DNA from: Marinococcus luteus_A
GTDB taxonomy: Bacteria > Bacillota > Bacilli > Bacillales > Marinococcaceae
DNA length: 64,000 nucleotides
Assembly: GCF_034497705.1 (NCBI RefSeq)
Contig: NZ_JAXRUV010000006.1
Span: forward strand, 140,708 to 204,707
Reading direction: 5' to 3'
In this document: one piece after another, positions 32,779 to 42,245 of the stretch
Numbering within the stretch: position 1 is the stretch's first letter
Layout: every line of letters starts with the position of its first letter
The notes under the pieces: generated by a model
Database searches by the model: none
Seen by the model: the letters and a program-made list of their open reading frames with translations, nothing else
Told to the model about the DNA's origin: nothing
Translations under genes and position numbers: made by a program

Positions 32779-35700
32779 TCAGTCAGCGGCATCTTTATTT
32801 GGTTTCAAAATAATAGATTCTTTTGAAACAACCTTTTCAAGTTCGCGTAGACATACATCCGCTGCGTTTGTTTTTAAGCTGTTTCCGAGCTGAATGGTGC
32901 GCTCCTGCTGCTCATCATAGACGATGACAGGTACAGCCCCGGGCGACTGCCGCAGTATTTGCTTAATTCGGCGCAGAGCCTGTTCTCCGTCTTTTTCCGG
33001 CAATTTAACAAAAAGCGTATTCTCCGACTGTTTCTCAAGCTCCTGCATGGAAAGACAGTCTTCTGCAATCATTTTGCTGCTGCGGGCCTGTTTATCGGTG
33101 CGCCCCTGAATCAGAAGGATTGACTTTTCTGTAAGCATTGATTTCACCTTCCGGTAGACGTTCGGAAAAACGACCACTTCAAGCTCCCCGGAGCCATCAT
33201 CCATCGTCAGAAAGCACATAGACTGTCCGTTTTTCGTTCGCACGGTTTTCACGGTCCGCACGAACCCGCCAGCCCAGCGCAGCTGATTATCCGCTGGAAG
33301 CGGACTCCCAAGGTCCCATAACCGAAAGGCGGCAAAAAGTTCACTGTAGGCATCCAGCGGATGGCCGCTTAAGTAGTATCCGGAGGCTTCTTTTTCCATC
33401 TCAAGCTTTTCTTCGCGGGTAAGAGGTTCAGCTTCAATCCAGCGCATTCTCGGTGCCAGCTCTGTGCCAAATTCCTGGAATTCCTGTTCTCCCTCGATCA
33501 TCCGCAGGGAACGGTCAAGCGAAGCGAGCAGCGTCGACCGCTCAACACCAAATTCATCAAACACGCCAGCCTGAATAAGATACACAAACCCCTGACGGCC
33601 AATCGCTCTTGTATCCACGCGGTGAAGAAAATCAAGCCAGTATTCAAAACGTCCACCGCTTTTTCTTTCATTTAAAATCATCTGGATATTGTTTTTACCT
33701 GCCTGTTTAATGATATTCAAGCCAAAACGAAGATTTCCTTCCTCAATACGAAACCCATAGCCGCTTTGATTGATTGAAGGCGGAAGCAGCCGAATACCGA
33801 GCTCTTTTGCTTCTCGCTGATATTCCAGAAATTTTTCTTCACTTCGCACGTGGCTTGTCATTAATGAAGAGAAAAACACGGCCGGATAATGGGCTTTAAT
33901 ATAAGCCAGCTGATAGGAAATAACGCTGTAGGCCACTGCGTGGCTTTTATTGAAGCCATAATTGGCAAACTGTTCAATCCAGCTGAATATTGTTTCTGCT
34001 TCCGTTTTCGGCACTTTTGAAGCTGCTGCTTTTTCAAGAAACCGTTTTGCTTCTTTTTTCATTTCACCAGCGTTTTTTTTGCTGATAGCCCTCCGGAAGG
34101 AGTCCGCTTCTCCCATTGTATACCCTGCCACTTTCACCGCAATCTGCATAATCTGCTCCTGGTATACGATAATGCCGTATGTAGACCCTGCAATATCTTC
34201 AATATGTTCAGGTAGATCGGGCATTTCTTTTATCCCGTGCTTGCGCTCTGCATACAACGGGATCTGAGCCATCGGGCCCGGGCGGTAAAGAGCGCTCACT
34301 GCAGCAATATCCTCAAAACGGTCGGGCCTGATCTGCTGCAGGGCAGATTTCATTCCTGCCGATTCAAGCTGAAATATTCCGTTAGTTTTCCCCTCGCTCA
34401 GCAGCTGATACGTTTTTTCATCATCCATGGGTATGCGTCTTAACTGAAAATTCTTCTCTATTTTTTGAACAGCCTCAGTCATATATTCGAGCAGCGTTAA
34501 ATTCCGGAGCCCTAGCAAGTCGATTTTCACAAGTCCGAGAGCTTCAAGGTCCTCCATCGGATACTGCGTTAACAGCAGCGAGCCGTTTCTCTCCATTAAT
34601 GGAGTGTAGGATTCCAGCCGTTCACTGCTTAAAACGATACCGGCGGCGTGAATAGATGTCTGGCGCGGCAGCCCTTCCAAAAAGGAAGCCGCCCGAAGGA
34701 GGGAGTCAACTTTCGGTTCATTCTGCTGCCACTGCTGCAGCTGTTTGTCGCCTGCAGTTTTTCCGGCAATGGAATCGGCGCCTGAAAACATACCAGCCGT
34801 CCGGTTAATAAGCCCCTGCGGAATTTCGAGCACCCTTCCCGCATCCCGTATTGCCGCCCGCGCCCCGAACGTATTGAATGTAACAATCTGAGCCACGTGG
34901 CTGTCCCCGTATTTATTCCTTAAATAATGCAGCACCTCTTCCCGCCGGTGATCCGGAAAGTCAATATCTATGTCCGGAAGCGCCGCACGTTCCGGATTTA
35001 AAAACCGCTCAAAAAGAAGGTCGTACTGCAGGGGATCCACATCCGTAATACCGATAAGGTAGGAAACGAGCGACCCCGCTGCCGACCCTCTTCCCGGTCC
35101 TACATACATTCCCTGCTTTTTAGCAAACGCCACAAAATCCTGCACAATTAAAAAATAATCAGCGAAGCCGGCATCGATAATAACATTCAGTTCATGCTTC
35201 AACCGCTCTCTCATTTGTTCCGAGACGGCATTATAACGCTTTTGCATTCCTTTTTCTGCAAGTTTTTTCAAATACAGGCCGGCAGACTGCCCGCGCGGAG
35301 CTGGAAATGCCGGAAGGTGCGTCTCCCCTAATGAAATATCTACGTGGCATTTATCAGCTGCCCGTTTCCAGTTATCGATATGCTCAGCTTCATACATAAC
35401 TGATGCTTCCTGCTGCCACATTTCGAGTGAGAAGGGTCTCTGTTCTATTACGGTATCTTTCCAGACACTGCCTTTCTTCACTGCATGCAGCAGCTTGTAG
35501 GCCCGCTCCTCTTCGGTTGTCTGCATATTGATTAATGGAGACGCTGCCATCGGGAGCCCGAATTGCTCTGCAGCGCTTCTCCATTCTATTTCTTCTCCAG
35601 CCCTGGGCGCTTCAAGCCATAGAACATCAGCCCCGAACCGTCTGCTCCATTTTTCAAAAAACGCATGTAACTCGTCTTTGCGGTTCTTCAAAGTGCCGGG

Positions 35701-36075
35701 CTCACTGTTTTCAAGTGGGAGGATAAAAAGACAACCGGCAGACTCTGCCAGTTGTTCCCAAGTTATCTTTCTGTCCTGCTGTTTGTCCCCGGCCCACCGC
35801 ATGAGCTGCCCGTATCCCTGGTTATCCTGCGGCAACGCAACCACCGGAAATTCTTCATCCTCTTTAGTATCTCCCTGGACCCACAATTCAATCCCCGGAA
35901 GGCCCTTCACCTGGTACTGTCGGCAGAGACGGTAAAAAGCCACTGCCCCGTGCATCGTGTCCCGGTCAGTAACCGCTGCCGCCGGCCAGTTGTATTCTTT
36001 TGCTTTGCGGACAAGATTTTCGAGCCGGATAGTGCTTTGTAAAATGCTGTACTCCGAATATGCGTGCAGTGACAT
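32779..36075 (-). CDS. dnaE: DNA polymerase III alpha subunit DnaE
   Basis: DnaE (1098 residues) is the second replicative polymerase of Firmicutes, extending primers before PolC takes over. Domains are an N-terminal PHP domain, the palm with GPGRGSAAGSLVSYLIGITD and the catalytic ALPDIDIDFPDHRREEV (Asp pair about residues 375-377), fingers with GIFQLESAGMKSALQQIRPD, a helix-hairpin-helix region, and a C-terminal OB fold (about 930-1020). The PHP start MSLHAYSEYSILQS lacks the full H-x-H metal pair, so proofreading activity is unlikely. The ATG at 36073-36075 has GGAGG close upstream; an ATG 26 codons earlier overlaps nrnA. The ytrH and ytrI genes found between dnaE and nrnA in B. subtilis are absent. 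Confidence 0.96.
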   Translation of the reverse strand: MSLHAYSEYSILQSTIRLENLVRKAKEYNWPAAAVTDRDTMHGAVAFYRLCRQYQVKGLPGIELWVQGDTKEDEEFPVVALPQDNQGYGQLMRWAGDKQQDRKITWEQLAESAGCLFILPLENSEPGTLKNRKDELHAFFEKWSRRFGADVLWLEAPRAGEEIEWRSAAEQFGLPMAASPLINMQTTEEERAYKLLHAVKKGSVWKDTVIEQRPFSLEMWQQEASVMYEAEHIDNWKRAADKCHVDISLGETHLPAFPAPRGQSAGLYLKKLAEKGMQKRYNAVSEQMRERLKHELNVIIDAGFADYFLIVQDFVAFAKKQGMYVGPGRGSAAGSLVSYLIGITDVDPLQYDLLFERFLNPERAALPDIDIDFPDHRREEVLHYLRNKYGDSHVAQIVTFNTFGARAAIRDAGRVLEIPQGLINRTAGMFSGADSIAGKTAGDKQLQQWQQNEPKVDSLLRAASFLEGLPRQTSIHAAGIVLSSERLESYTPLMERNGSLLLTQYPMEDLEALGLVKIDLLGLRNLTLLEYMTEAVQKIEKNFQLRRIPMDDEKTYQLLSEGKTNGIFQLESAGMKSALQQIRPDRFEDIAAVSALYRPGPMAQIPLYAERKHGIKEMPDLPEHIEDIAGSTYGIIVYQEQIMQIAVKVAGYTMGEADSFRRAISKKNAGEMKKEAKRFLEKAAASKVPKTEAETIFSWIEQFANYGFNKSHAVAYSVISYQLAYIKAHYPAVFFSSLMTSHVRSEEKFLEYQREAKELGIRLLPPSINQSGYGFRIEEGNLRFGLNIIKQAGKNNIQMILNERKSGGRFEYWLDFLHRVDTRAIGRQGFVYLIQAGVFDEFGVERSTLLASLDRSLRMIEGEQEFQEFGTELAPRMRWIEAEPLTREEKLEMEKEASGYYLSGHPLDAYSELFAAFRLWDLGSPLPADNQLRWAGGFVRTVKTVRTKNGQSMCFLTMDDGSGELEVVVFPNVYRKVKSMLTEKSILLIQGRTDKQARSSKMIAEDCLSMQELEKQSENTLFVKLPEKDGEQALRRIKQILRQSPGAVPVIVYDEQQERTIQLGNSLKTNAADVCLRELEKVVSKESIILKPNKDAAD

Positions 36076-36118
36076 ACGCCTCCCCCCTCCCTTCAGCCTG
36101 GTCTTTGATGAACGTTCT

Positions 36119-37078
36119 TTACCGCTGCTTCCAATTTCGGCAGATATTTTCAAGCTCCTGTATAATATCTTCTGTTTCTTTCCTGTTCTCTGCTTGAGCT
36201 CCTGCAGCCATTGTATGTCCGCCTCCGCGGTATTTAACAGCCAGTTGATTGATCACCGGGCCGCGCGAACGAAAACGCACACGGTATGACCCCTGCTCTT
36301 CTTCCACAAAAAATACCCACGCAATGACTCCTTCTGTATCAGCAAACGAGTTAATTACCGCTGAAGATTCATTAATGGTTACATTGTATTTACCAAGCAG
36401 ATCCCGGGTTAAGTACATGTAGGCTGCTCCGTCTTCGGTCAGCGTGAAGCTTTGAAGCACTTCTCCGCGCAGACGCACCAGACTCTCGGGGTTTTTATAC
36501 ATTTCGGCATAGATTGCTCCCGGGTCAAAATCAAATGCAAGCAGTTCAGCTGCCATGCGCATCGTGTTCGGCGTTGTGTTACTGAACTGGAAACGCCCGG
36601 TATCTCCGATAATCCCGGCGTAGCAGAGGCGGGCGGTTTCATTCGGGATTGTCCAGCCGTAAGATTTTTGGGCATACAGCACCAGCTCGGTAATCATTTC
36701 GCAGGTGGAGCTTTTTTTCGTGTCTACCCACATCGGCTCGCCGTATGGATCTTCGTTCGGGTGATGGTCGATTTTTATAACTGCCGCTCCCTGATCCCAG
36801 CCTGTACCGTCGATTCTTGCCATATTGGCAGTGTCACACACGATAACCAGTGTTTCGGCGTCCACTTCAAACGAATGTTCATCCATCGTCGTTAAAAACG
36901 AAAGGGAAGGTTCATTTTCACCTATAGTACCCACCTGCTTGTCCGGAAACTGTTTTCTAATCCATGCTGCCATCCCAGCCTGAGAACCGAGAGCATCCGG
37001 GTCCGGACGTTCGTGCCGGTAAATCATGATTTTACTGTATTGTTCTATCGTTTGTATGATTGCCTGAAACATCTGCAT
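36119..37078 (-). CDS. nrnA: Oligoribonuclease / pAp phosphatase NrnA
   Basis: NrnA (319 residues) is a DHH-DHHA1 phosphoesterase that degrades very short RNAs and dephosphorylates 3'-phosphoadenosine 5'-phosphate. The manganese-binding motifs are MIYRHERPDPDALGSQAGMA, VIVCDTANMARID, VIKIDHHPNEDPYG (DHH) and CYAGIIGDTGRFQFSNTT. The DHHA1 domain ends with RGGGHTMAAGAQAE. The first ATG has GGAGG seven bases upstream. It is followed by dnaE after 43 bases and preceded by ytoI. Confidence 0.95.
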   Translation of the reverse strand: MQMFQAIIQTIEQYSKIMIYRHERPDPDALGSQAGMAAWIRKQFPDKQVGTIGENEPSLSFLTTMDEHSFEVDAETLVIVCDTANMARIDGTGWDQGAAVIKIDHHPNEDPYGEPMWVDTKKSSTCEMITELVLYAQKSYGWTIPNETARLCYAGIIGDTGRFQFSNTTPNTMRMAAELLAFDFDPGAIYAEMYKNPESLVRLRGEVLQSFTLTEDGAAYMYLTRDLLGKYNVTINESSAVINSFADTEGVIAWVFFVEEEQGSYRVRFRSRGPVINQLAVKYRGGGHTMAAGAQAENRKETEDIIQELENICRNWKQR

Positions 37079-37095
37079 TATCTTTCCTCCATTGA

Positions 37096-38406
37096 TCAGC
37101 GGTCGAGCAGCTGTACCATCATCATCGCCTTACCGACGATTGCACCTTCGTAGTACAGTTCTACATCCACTTTTCCGTGTTTTCTTCCCACTTCAAGAAT
37201 TTTTCCGTTCAAATCAATTTTACTTTCAATCTGTACCGGTCGGATAAAGTAAAGTGTTACGTTTTCTACAACCATGTCACCCTTTTTGTATTCTCTCAAT
37301 AGACGCCGGCCAGTTTCTGTAACAAGAGACATAATAACTCCGTTTGCCACTGTCCCAAGCGCGTTAGTCATCTGCGGGGTAACATCGCATTCAAACATAA
37401 ATCCTGACCCGGGCGTAGCCTCCCGAAAACGGCTTGTCACCGTATCTTCGATGGTTTCCCCAACGTGTGGCTGGCGCTGCACCATCTGCAGTGCTTTTAA
37501 TACGTCCTGCCGGCTGATGACTCCAAGCAGCTTTTTCGCATCGTCCATAACCGGAAGCAGCTCGATTCCCTCCCACACCATCGTGTGGGCTACCGAAGCT
37601 ACAGACGTTCGTTCACTCACCGTGATTGGAGACTTCGTCATCACTTTTTCAATGGGGGTCTGCACAGAAGCCCCCAGGACGTCCTTCGCTGCCACCATTC
37701 CCTGGATTTTCATGTCTTCGCTGATCACCGGATATCTGCTGTGCCCAGTTTTCTGGTTCATTTCGTGCCATTTTTCCACAGTGTTATCCACAGTCATAAA
37801 ATAGGTGTCCTGAAGTGGAATTAAAATATCGTTTACTACCACAATTTCCTTTTTAATCAACTGGTCGTAGATTGCCCGGTTAATCATTGAGGCTACCGTA
37901 AACGTGTCGTACGTCGTTGTAATTACCGGCAGCCCCAGTTCATCCGCCAGAGAAATAACATGTTCATTCGTGTCAAATCCGCCGGTGATTAAAACAGCTG
38001 CTCCGGCTTCAAGCGCAAGCTTATGCACCTGATAACGGTTGCCGACAATCAGGAGGTTACCTGGCTCCACGTAGCGCATCATCGCTTCGAGCTTCATGGC
38101 CCCGATAACGAAACGGTTCAGGGTTTTGTGCAGGCCGTTTCTGCCCCCGAGCACCTGACCGTCGATAATATTGACTACTTCAGCATACGTTAAGCGCTCA
38201 AAATTTTCTTTTTGCTTTTTTTCGATACGTATCGTGCCGACTCGTTCGATCGTACTGACAATTCCCTGGTTTTCCGCTTCCTTGATCGCCCGGTACGCTG
38301 TTCCTTCACTTACCTCTAAATTCTTTGCAATTCCACGGACCGAGATTTTTTCCCCTACATCGAGGCCCAGTATGTAGTTTAATATTTGTTCATGTTTGGT
38401 CGCCAT
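37096..38406 (-). CDS. ytoI: DRTGG-CBS domain regulator with hotdog domain (YtoI-like)
   Basis: The 436-residue protein has an N-terminal winged helix (ATKHEQILNYILGLDVGEKIS, VSEGTAYRAIKEAENQG), a DRTGG domain (about 70-185), two CBS domains (about 190-310, with VMTKSPITVSERTSVASVAH and LLGVISRQDVLKAL), and a C-terminal hotdog (thioesterase-like) domain with FMFECDVTPQMTNALGTVAN. The layout suggests a nucleotide-sensing regulator, but ligand and targets are unknown. The ATG at 38404-38406 is preferred over a TTG two codons upstream. It is 17 bases upstream of nrnA. Confidence 0.88.
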   Translation of the reverse strand: MATKHEQILNYILGLDVGEKISVRGIAKNLEVSEGTAYRAIKEAENQGIVSTIERVGTIRIEKKQKENFERLTYAEVVNIIDGQVLGGRNGLHKTLNRFVIGAMKLEAMMRYVEPGNLLIVGNRYQVHKLALEAGAAVLITGGFDTNEHVISLADELGLPVITTTYDTFTVASMINRAIYDQLIKKEIVVVNDILIPLQDTYFMTVDNTVEKWHEMNQKTGHSRYPVISEDMKIQGMVAAKDVLGASVQTPIEKVMTKSPITVSERTSVASVAHTMVWEGIELLPVMDDAKKLLGVISRQDVLKALQMVQRQPHVGETIEDTVTSRFREATPGSGFMFECDVTPQMTNALGTVANGVIMSLVTETGRRLLREYKKGDMVVENVTLYFIRPVQIESKIDLNGKILEVGRKHGKVDVELYYEGAIVGKAMMMVQLLDR

Positions 38407-38556
38407 AGGCAAAGTACCTTCCTTTTTATTTACGCATTTACCGGGAGTGTTCTGTCTGCGTAAATTACTAACTGTATTACTTCTTTTATATCTTCTGTAC
38501 TATTACATTATACGGTTCAAGAACCCTCCCTTCAACTGCCTGCCGGCAATTGCATT

Positions 38557-38601
38557 AAAAAAAACCGCTCAGTCTGTTTTAATGACTGAACGGTTTTTTT
38601 A
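38557..38601 (-). terminator. Terminator after the UPF0173 hydrolase gene
   Basis: ACCGTTCAGTC...GACTGAGCGGT is flanked by T runs on the minus strand and A runs before it. The 200-base gap to ytoI otherwise holds only an AT-rich promoter region. Confidence 0.9.
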
Positions 38602-38605
38602 AGTG

Positions 38606-39289
38606 TTACAGCTCGATGGATCCGCCTGCTTCCAACGCTTTTCCTTTCAGCGGTGAAAGCGAGTCCACAAACTGATGCGGGTCCTGCTTAATAGGCGGCA
38701 TAGTGTTGTAATGGATTGGGACTGTATAATCCGCGTTTACCCATTCTGCTGCCGTTTTGGCATCTCTCGGCCCCATTGTGAAGTTATCACCGATCGGAAC
38801 GAATAAAAGATCAATCTTGTTTCTTTCAGCGATAAGCTTAATATCAGAGAACAAGCCGGTATCACCCATATGATAAACTTTCTTACCTTCTGCTTCGAAA
38901 ATGATTCCGCTTGGCATCCCAGTATAAATAATCTTTTGTTCTTCTTCAAGGAAATAGCCGGAGCCGTGAAATGCCTGCGTCAGCTGCACGTGGCCGAAAT
39001 CAAACGTATACCCGCCGCCGATATGCATCGGGTGTGTTTCTACATCCTGCCAGCCAAGATACTGTGCCAGTTCAAACGGTGCCACGACAAGCGCATTGTT
39101 GCGTTTAGCAATATCCACGGTATCGCCAACGTGATCAAAATGACCGTGAGTCAGCAGAATAGCATCTGCTTTTACTTCCTCCGCGTTCAAATCAGTTAAC
39201 GGGTTGCCTGTAATAAATGGATCAATCAGGATCGTTTTGCCGTTCGTTTCAATCTTTACTACTGAGTGACCATGATAAGATACTTTCAT
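38606..39289 (-). CDS. ytkL: UPF0173 metal-dependent hydrolase (YtkL-like)
   Basis: This 227-residue metallo-beta-lactamase-fold hydrolase carries the zinc motif LLTHGHFDHVGDT (HxHxDH), a later His in QAFHGSGY, Asp in YHMGDTGLFSD and His in TVPIHYNTMPP. It starts MKVSYHGHSVVKIETNGKTI, typical of the family. The substrate is unknown. The ATG at 39287-39289 has GGAGGAGG seven bases upstream. It follows the SDR gene on the same strand. Confidence 0.9.
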   Translation of the reverse strand: MKVSYHGHSVVKIETNGKTILIDPFITGNPLTDLNAEEVKADAILLTHGHFDHVGDTVDIAKRNNALVVAPFELAQYLGWQDVETHPMHIGGGYTFDFGHVQLTQAFHGSGYFLEEEQKIIYTGMPSGIIFEAEGKKVYHMGDTGLFSDIKLIAERNKIDLLFVPIGDNFTMGPRDAKTAAEWVNADYTVPIHYNTMPPIKQDPHQFVDSLSPLKGKALEAGGSIEL

Positions 39290-39366
39290 GTATATCCTCC
39301 TCCGCAATCAAAAACTGTTTCCGAAGAACTATACCTTTTACAAAGCTGACTTAAACTGCCTTCCAC

Positions 39367-40125
39367 TCACCTGTGTTTATGAAGCACATCCACACCGCCG
39401 GTTACTTCAATTACAGAGCCTGTAATCATATCTGCATCGTCATCCGTTAAAAACAAAATAGTTCTAGCAATATCACCGCCTGTTGCTGGCCTTCCTACAG
39501 GAATGGAGTCGTCGCTCACCTCTCTGCCTTCATGAATATCTGCTTCCTTAAAATTTTCGGTCACTACACCCGGGCACACCATATTTGCGGTAATGCCATG
39601 AGAAGCTTCTTCAATTGATATTGATTTTGTCAGCGAGACCAGACCGCTTTTCGCTGCAGCGTAGGCTGAACGATAAATCCATCCCGGGGCTGTCGGGGCG
39701 TTTTGAAAACCATACGTGACGAAACGGCCGAACTGCTGATGCCGCATAATCGGTATTGCCTTTCTTGCCAAATGAAAGGCAGCACTTAAATTACCGTCAA
39801 TCATTCGGTGCCATTCTTCATCGGAGTAATCTGCCAGTTTTTTTTTCTCGAATATGTAGGGACCGGCGTTATTCACGACAATATCCAGACGCCCAAAGGC
39901 TGCATAAGCCTCCTCCACCATCCGCTCAACATCCTGCCTGGACACCATATCTCCCTGAACAAACTGAACACGGCTGCTTTCTTCTTCCCACTGCTTTTTC
40001 ATCCTATAATAGGCTTCGTCTTTCTTTCGGTAAGTAATAGTCAATGTATATCCTTTTTCTTTTAAAGCTTCAGAAACTTTTCGGCCGAGGCCTTTGGTGC
40101 CTGCTGTAATTAACGCATGCCTCAT
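39367..40125 (-). CDS. ytkK: Short-chain dehydrogenase/reductase (YtkK-like)
   Basis: The 252-residue SDR enzyme has the cofactor motif ALITAGTKGLGRKVSEALKE with the basic ITYRKKD next to strand 2, which favours NADP, then IVVNNAGPYIFEK, the catalytic Tyr-Lys pair in YRSAYAAAKSGLVSL, and CPGVVTENFKEAD. The Thr-Ala-Gly in place of Thr-Gly-Gly in the glycine motif is a small deviation. Some of these proteins resemble 3-oxoacyl-ACP reductase, but the substrate cannot be told. The ribosome binding site is weak (GGCGGGTG). Confidence 0.82.
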   Translation of the reverse strand: MRHALITAGTKGLGRKVSEALKEKGYTLTITYRKKDEAYYRMKKQWEEESSRVQFVQGDMVSRQDVERMVEEAYAAFGRLDIVVNNAGPYIFEKKKLADYSDEEWHRMIDGNLSAAFHLARKAIPIMRHQQFGRFVTYGFQNAPTAPGWIYRSAYAAAKSGLVSLTKSISIEEASHGITANMVCPGVVTENFKEADIHEGREVSDDSIPVGRPATGGDIARTILFLTDDDADMITGSVIEVTGGVDVLHKHR

Positions 40126-40230
40126 CGTTATTCACCCGCCTTTATATCATCCATTAGTCATTTAATAGTGAAAATTATTTGAACATTTTTTACTTGTTTC
40201 TCCGACACATCCTTTTACCTACACACGATC

Positions 40231-40255
40231 GTTTTAAAATAAAAAAATAGGGAAA
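40231..40255 (+). promoter_or_regulatory. Sigma-B-type general stress promoter for the usp gene
   Basis: GTTTTA (40231-40236), 13 bases, and GGGAAA (40250-40255) match the sigma-B pattern GTTTWW-N12-15-GGGWAW. The start would lie about 40 bases before the gene. Confidence 0.75.
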
Positions 40256-40302
40256 AATATCTATAGGAAAGAGAAATCCTACGACAAAAGGGGAGGATGG
40301 CA

Positions 40303-40737
40303 TTGAGTAGATACGGAGTTATTATTGTTGCCGTCGACGGCTCAGACGAATCCAGAACAGCGTTTAAAAAATCTGTTGAGATCGCCCAGGAGCAGCAGGC
40401 AAAATTAATCATCTCTCATGTTATTGACACAAGAACATTCGCTACAATGGAACGGTATGACCGTACTATTATTGCACGAGCAGAAGAATATGGCAACGAA
40501 CTGCTCGAAAACTACACCGCAGAAGCAAAAAATGCAGGGGTCCCAGACGTCGTCTCCTCGCTGGAGTTTGGTTCTCCAAAAACAAAAATCCCGCGTGAGC
40601 TGGCCAAAAACTATGAAGCAGATTTAATCATCACCGGGGCTACCGGATTGAATGCTGTAGAGCGTGTGTTTATCGGCAGCGTTTCCGAAGCCATTGCCCG
40701 CCACGCAAAATGTGACGTCTTAATTGTACGTAAATAA
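40303..40737 (+). CDS. Universal stress protein (UspA family)
   Basis: The 144-residue protein has one Usp domain: YGVIIVAVDGSDESRTAFKK at the N terminus and the ATP-binding pattern G-x2-G-x9-GS in GATGLNAVERVFIGSVSEAI near the C terminus, so it belongs to the nucleotide-binding Usp group. I chose TTG at 40303-40305 because GGGGAGG lies six bases upstream; the ATG at 40297 abuts that site. A sigma-B-type promoter precedes it. It stands alone on the plus strand between minus-strand ytkK and argH. The precise role is unknown. Confidence 0.9.
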   Translation: MSRYGVIIVAVDGSDESRTAFKKSVEIAQEQQAKLIISHVIDTRTFATMERYDRTIIARAEEYGNELLENYTAEAKNAGVPDVVSSLEFGSPKTKIPRELAKNYEADLIITGATGLNAVERVFIGSVSEAIARHAKCDVLIVRK

Positions 40738-40751
40738 GCACCGGCAACGTT

Positions 40752-40779
40752 CCCCGTATCCATTAGGATGCGGGGCTTT
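40752..40779 (+). terminator. Terminator after the usp gene
   Basis: CCCCGTATCC-ATTA-GGATGCGGGG followed by CTTTCTATT on the plus strand. Confidence 0.8.
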
Positions 40780-40814
40780 CTATTGGTTATTCAGCCAGCA
40801 GTGTCTCAGTATCC

Positions 40815-40851
40815 AAAAAAGCCCCGTTTGGAGGGTTACTCCGGACGGGGC
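40815..40851 (-). terminator. Terminator after argGH
   Basis: GCCCCGTCCGGAG...CTCCAAACGGGGC followed by TTTTTT on the minus strand, 14 bases after the argH stop. Confidence 0.9.
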
Positions 40852-40865
40852 AGAAGCAGTACTTA

Positions 40866-42245
40866 TTACGCTTGGTTTATTACCTTTTTTCCCTGCCTGA
40901 TCGCAGCACGCACCTGTTCAAAGCCGGTGCCGCCTTCACTATTTCTGCGGCTCACGACAGTTTCAGGCTTTAAGACCTCATAGATGTCTTCTTCAAATGC
41001 TTCATTAGCTTCTTTAAATTCCTGCATGGAAAGGTCCGTAAGATACTTGTTGTTCTGAATGCAGTCCAGCACTAATTTGCCGACAATCTCATGGGCTTCC
41101 CGGAACGGCACTCCTTTAACAGCAAGATAATCCGCCAGTTCTGTCGCGTTAGAAAAGTCTTTGCTGGTTGTTTCCGCCATTTTTTCCGTACGGACTTCCA
41201 TCGTTTCCACCATTCCCGCAAAAATGTCCAGAGACCCTTCTAGCGTCCGAACGGTATCAAACAGTCCTTCTTTATCCTCCTGCATATCTTTGTTATACGC
41301 AAGCGGAAGCCCCTTCAAAAGCGTATACAGTCCCATCAGGTTACCGTATACTCTTCCGGTTTTCCCTCGAATAAGCTCTGCCATATCCGGGTTTTTCTTC
41401 TGCGGCATAATACTGCTTCCTGTCGCAAAGGAATCATCGAGCTCAATAAACTGGAATTCCTGGCTTGACCAGAAAATCATTTCTTCGGCCAACCTCGATA
41501 AATGCATCATAACTGTGGAGGCCGCGCTCATAAATTCCAGGGCAAAATCTCTGTCGCTTACTGCGTCCAGGCTGTTTTGGTAAATATCATCAAAGCCGAG
41601 TTCTTCGGCAGTCTGTCGGCGGTCGATAGGGAATGTTGTTCCGGCGAGGGCCCCTGCCCCGAGAGGAGAAATGTTCGTACGTTTTAAGCTGTCCTCAAAG
41701 CGCCCGTAGTCCCGCTCAAGCATCCAGAAATAAGCCATCATGTGATGACCAAAGGATATAGGCTGGGCCCGCTGCAAATGAGTGTAGCCGGGAATAATAG
41801 TTTCCACATGCTCCTCTGCCTGCAGGAGCAGCGCCTGCTGCAGGGCCCGGATGGAATTCATAACGGTATATGTATGATTTCGCACATACAGATGAACATC
41901 TGTGGCCACCTGGTCGTTCCGGCTCCGCCCTGTATGGAGTTTGCCCCCTACCGGACCAATTTCATCAATTAAAAACTTCTCGATATTTAAATGAATATCT
42001 TCATTTTGAACCGAGTACTCCAATTCTCCGTTTTTTGCTTTGGCAAGCACTGCTTCCAGGCCGCGATGAATTTCGGAAGCTTCTTCTTCGGTGATGATTT
42101 CCTGATTTTTCAGCATATGTACGTGCGCAATACTTCCCTGGATGTCTTCTTCCACCAGTTTTTGGTCAAAAGGAATGGATGCCCCGAAGGCATCCACCCA
42201 TTCTTCCGCTTGTTTTGTAAAGCGCCCGCCCCACAGTTTGGTCAT
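40866..42245 (-). CDS. argH: Argininosuccinate lyase
   Basis: ArgH (459 residues) splits argininosuccinate into arginine and fumarate. Signatures are LWGGRFTKQAEEWVDAFGAS at the start, the HTGRSRNDQVATD loop, GYTHLQRAQPISFGHHM (catalytic His) and the fumarase-superfamily signature SSIMPQKKNPDMAEL containing the catalytic Ser. The start ATG overlaps the argG stop by four bases (ATGA), so the genes are translationally coupled. Confidence 0.98.
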   Translation of the reverse strand: MTKLWGGRFTKQAEEWVDAFGASIPFDQKLVEEDIQGSIAHVHMLKNQEIITEEEASEIHRGLEAVLAKAKNGELEYSVQNEDIHLNIEKFLIDEIGPVGGKLHTGRSRNDQVATDVHLYVRNHTYTVMNSIRALQQALLLQAEEHVETIIPGYTHLQRAQPISFGHHMMAYFWMLERDYGRFEDSLKRTNISPLGAGALAGTTFPIDRRQTAEELGFDDIYQNSLDAVSDRDFALEFMSAASTVMMHLSRLAEEMIFWSSQEFQFIELDDSFATGSSIMPQKKNPDMAELIRGKTGRVYGNLMGLYTLLKGLPLAYNKDMQEDKEGLFDTVRTLEGSLDIFAGMVETMEVRTEKMAETTSKDFSNATELADYLAVKGVPFREAHEIVGKLVLDCIQNNKYLTDLSMQEFKEANEAFEEDIYEVLKPETVVSRRNSEGGTGFEQVRAAIRQGKKVINQA

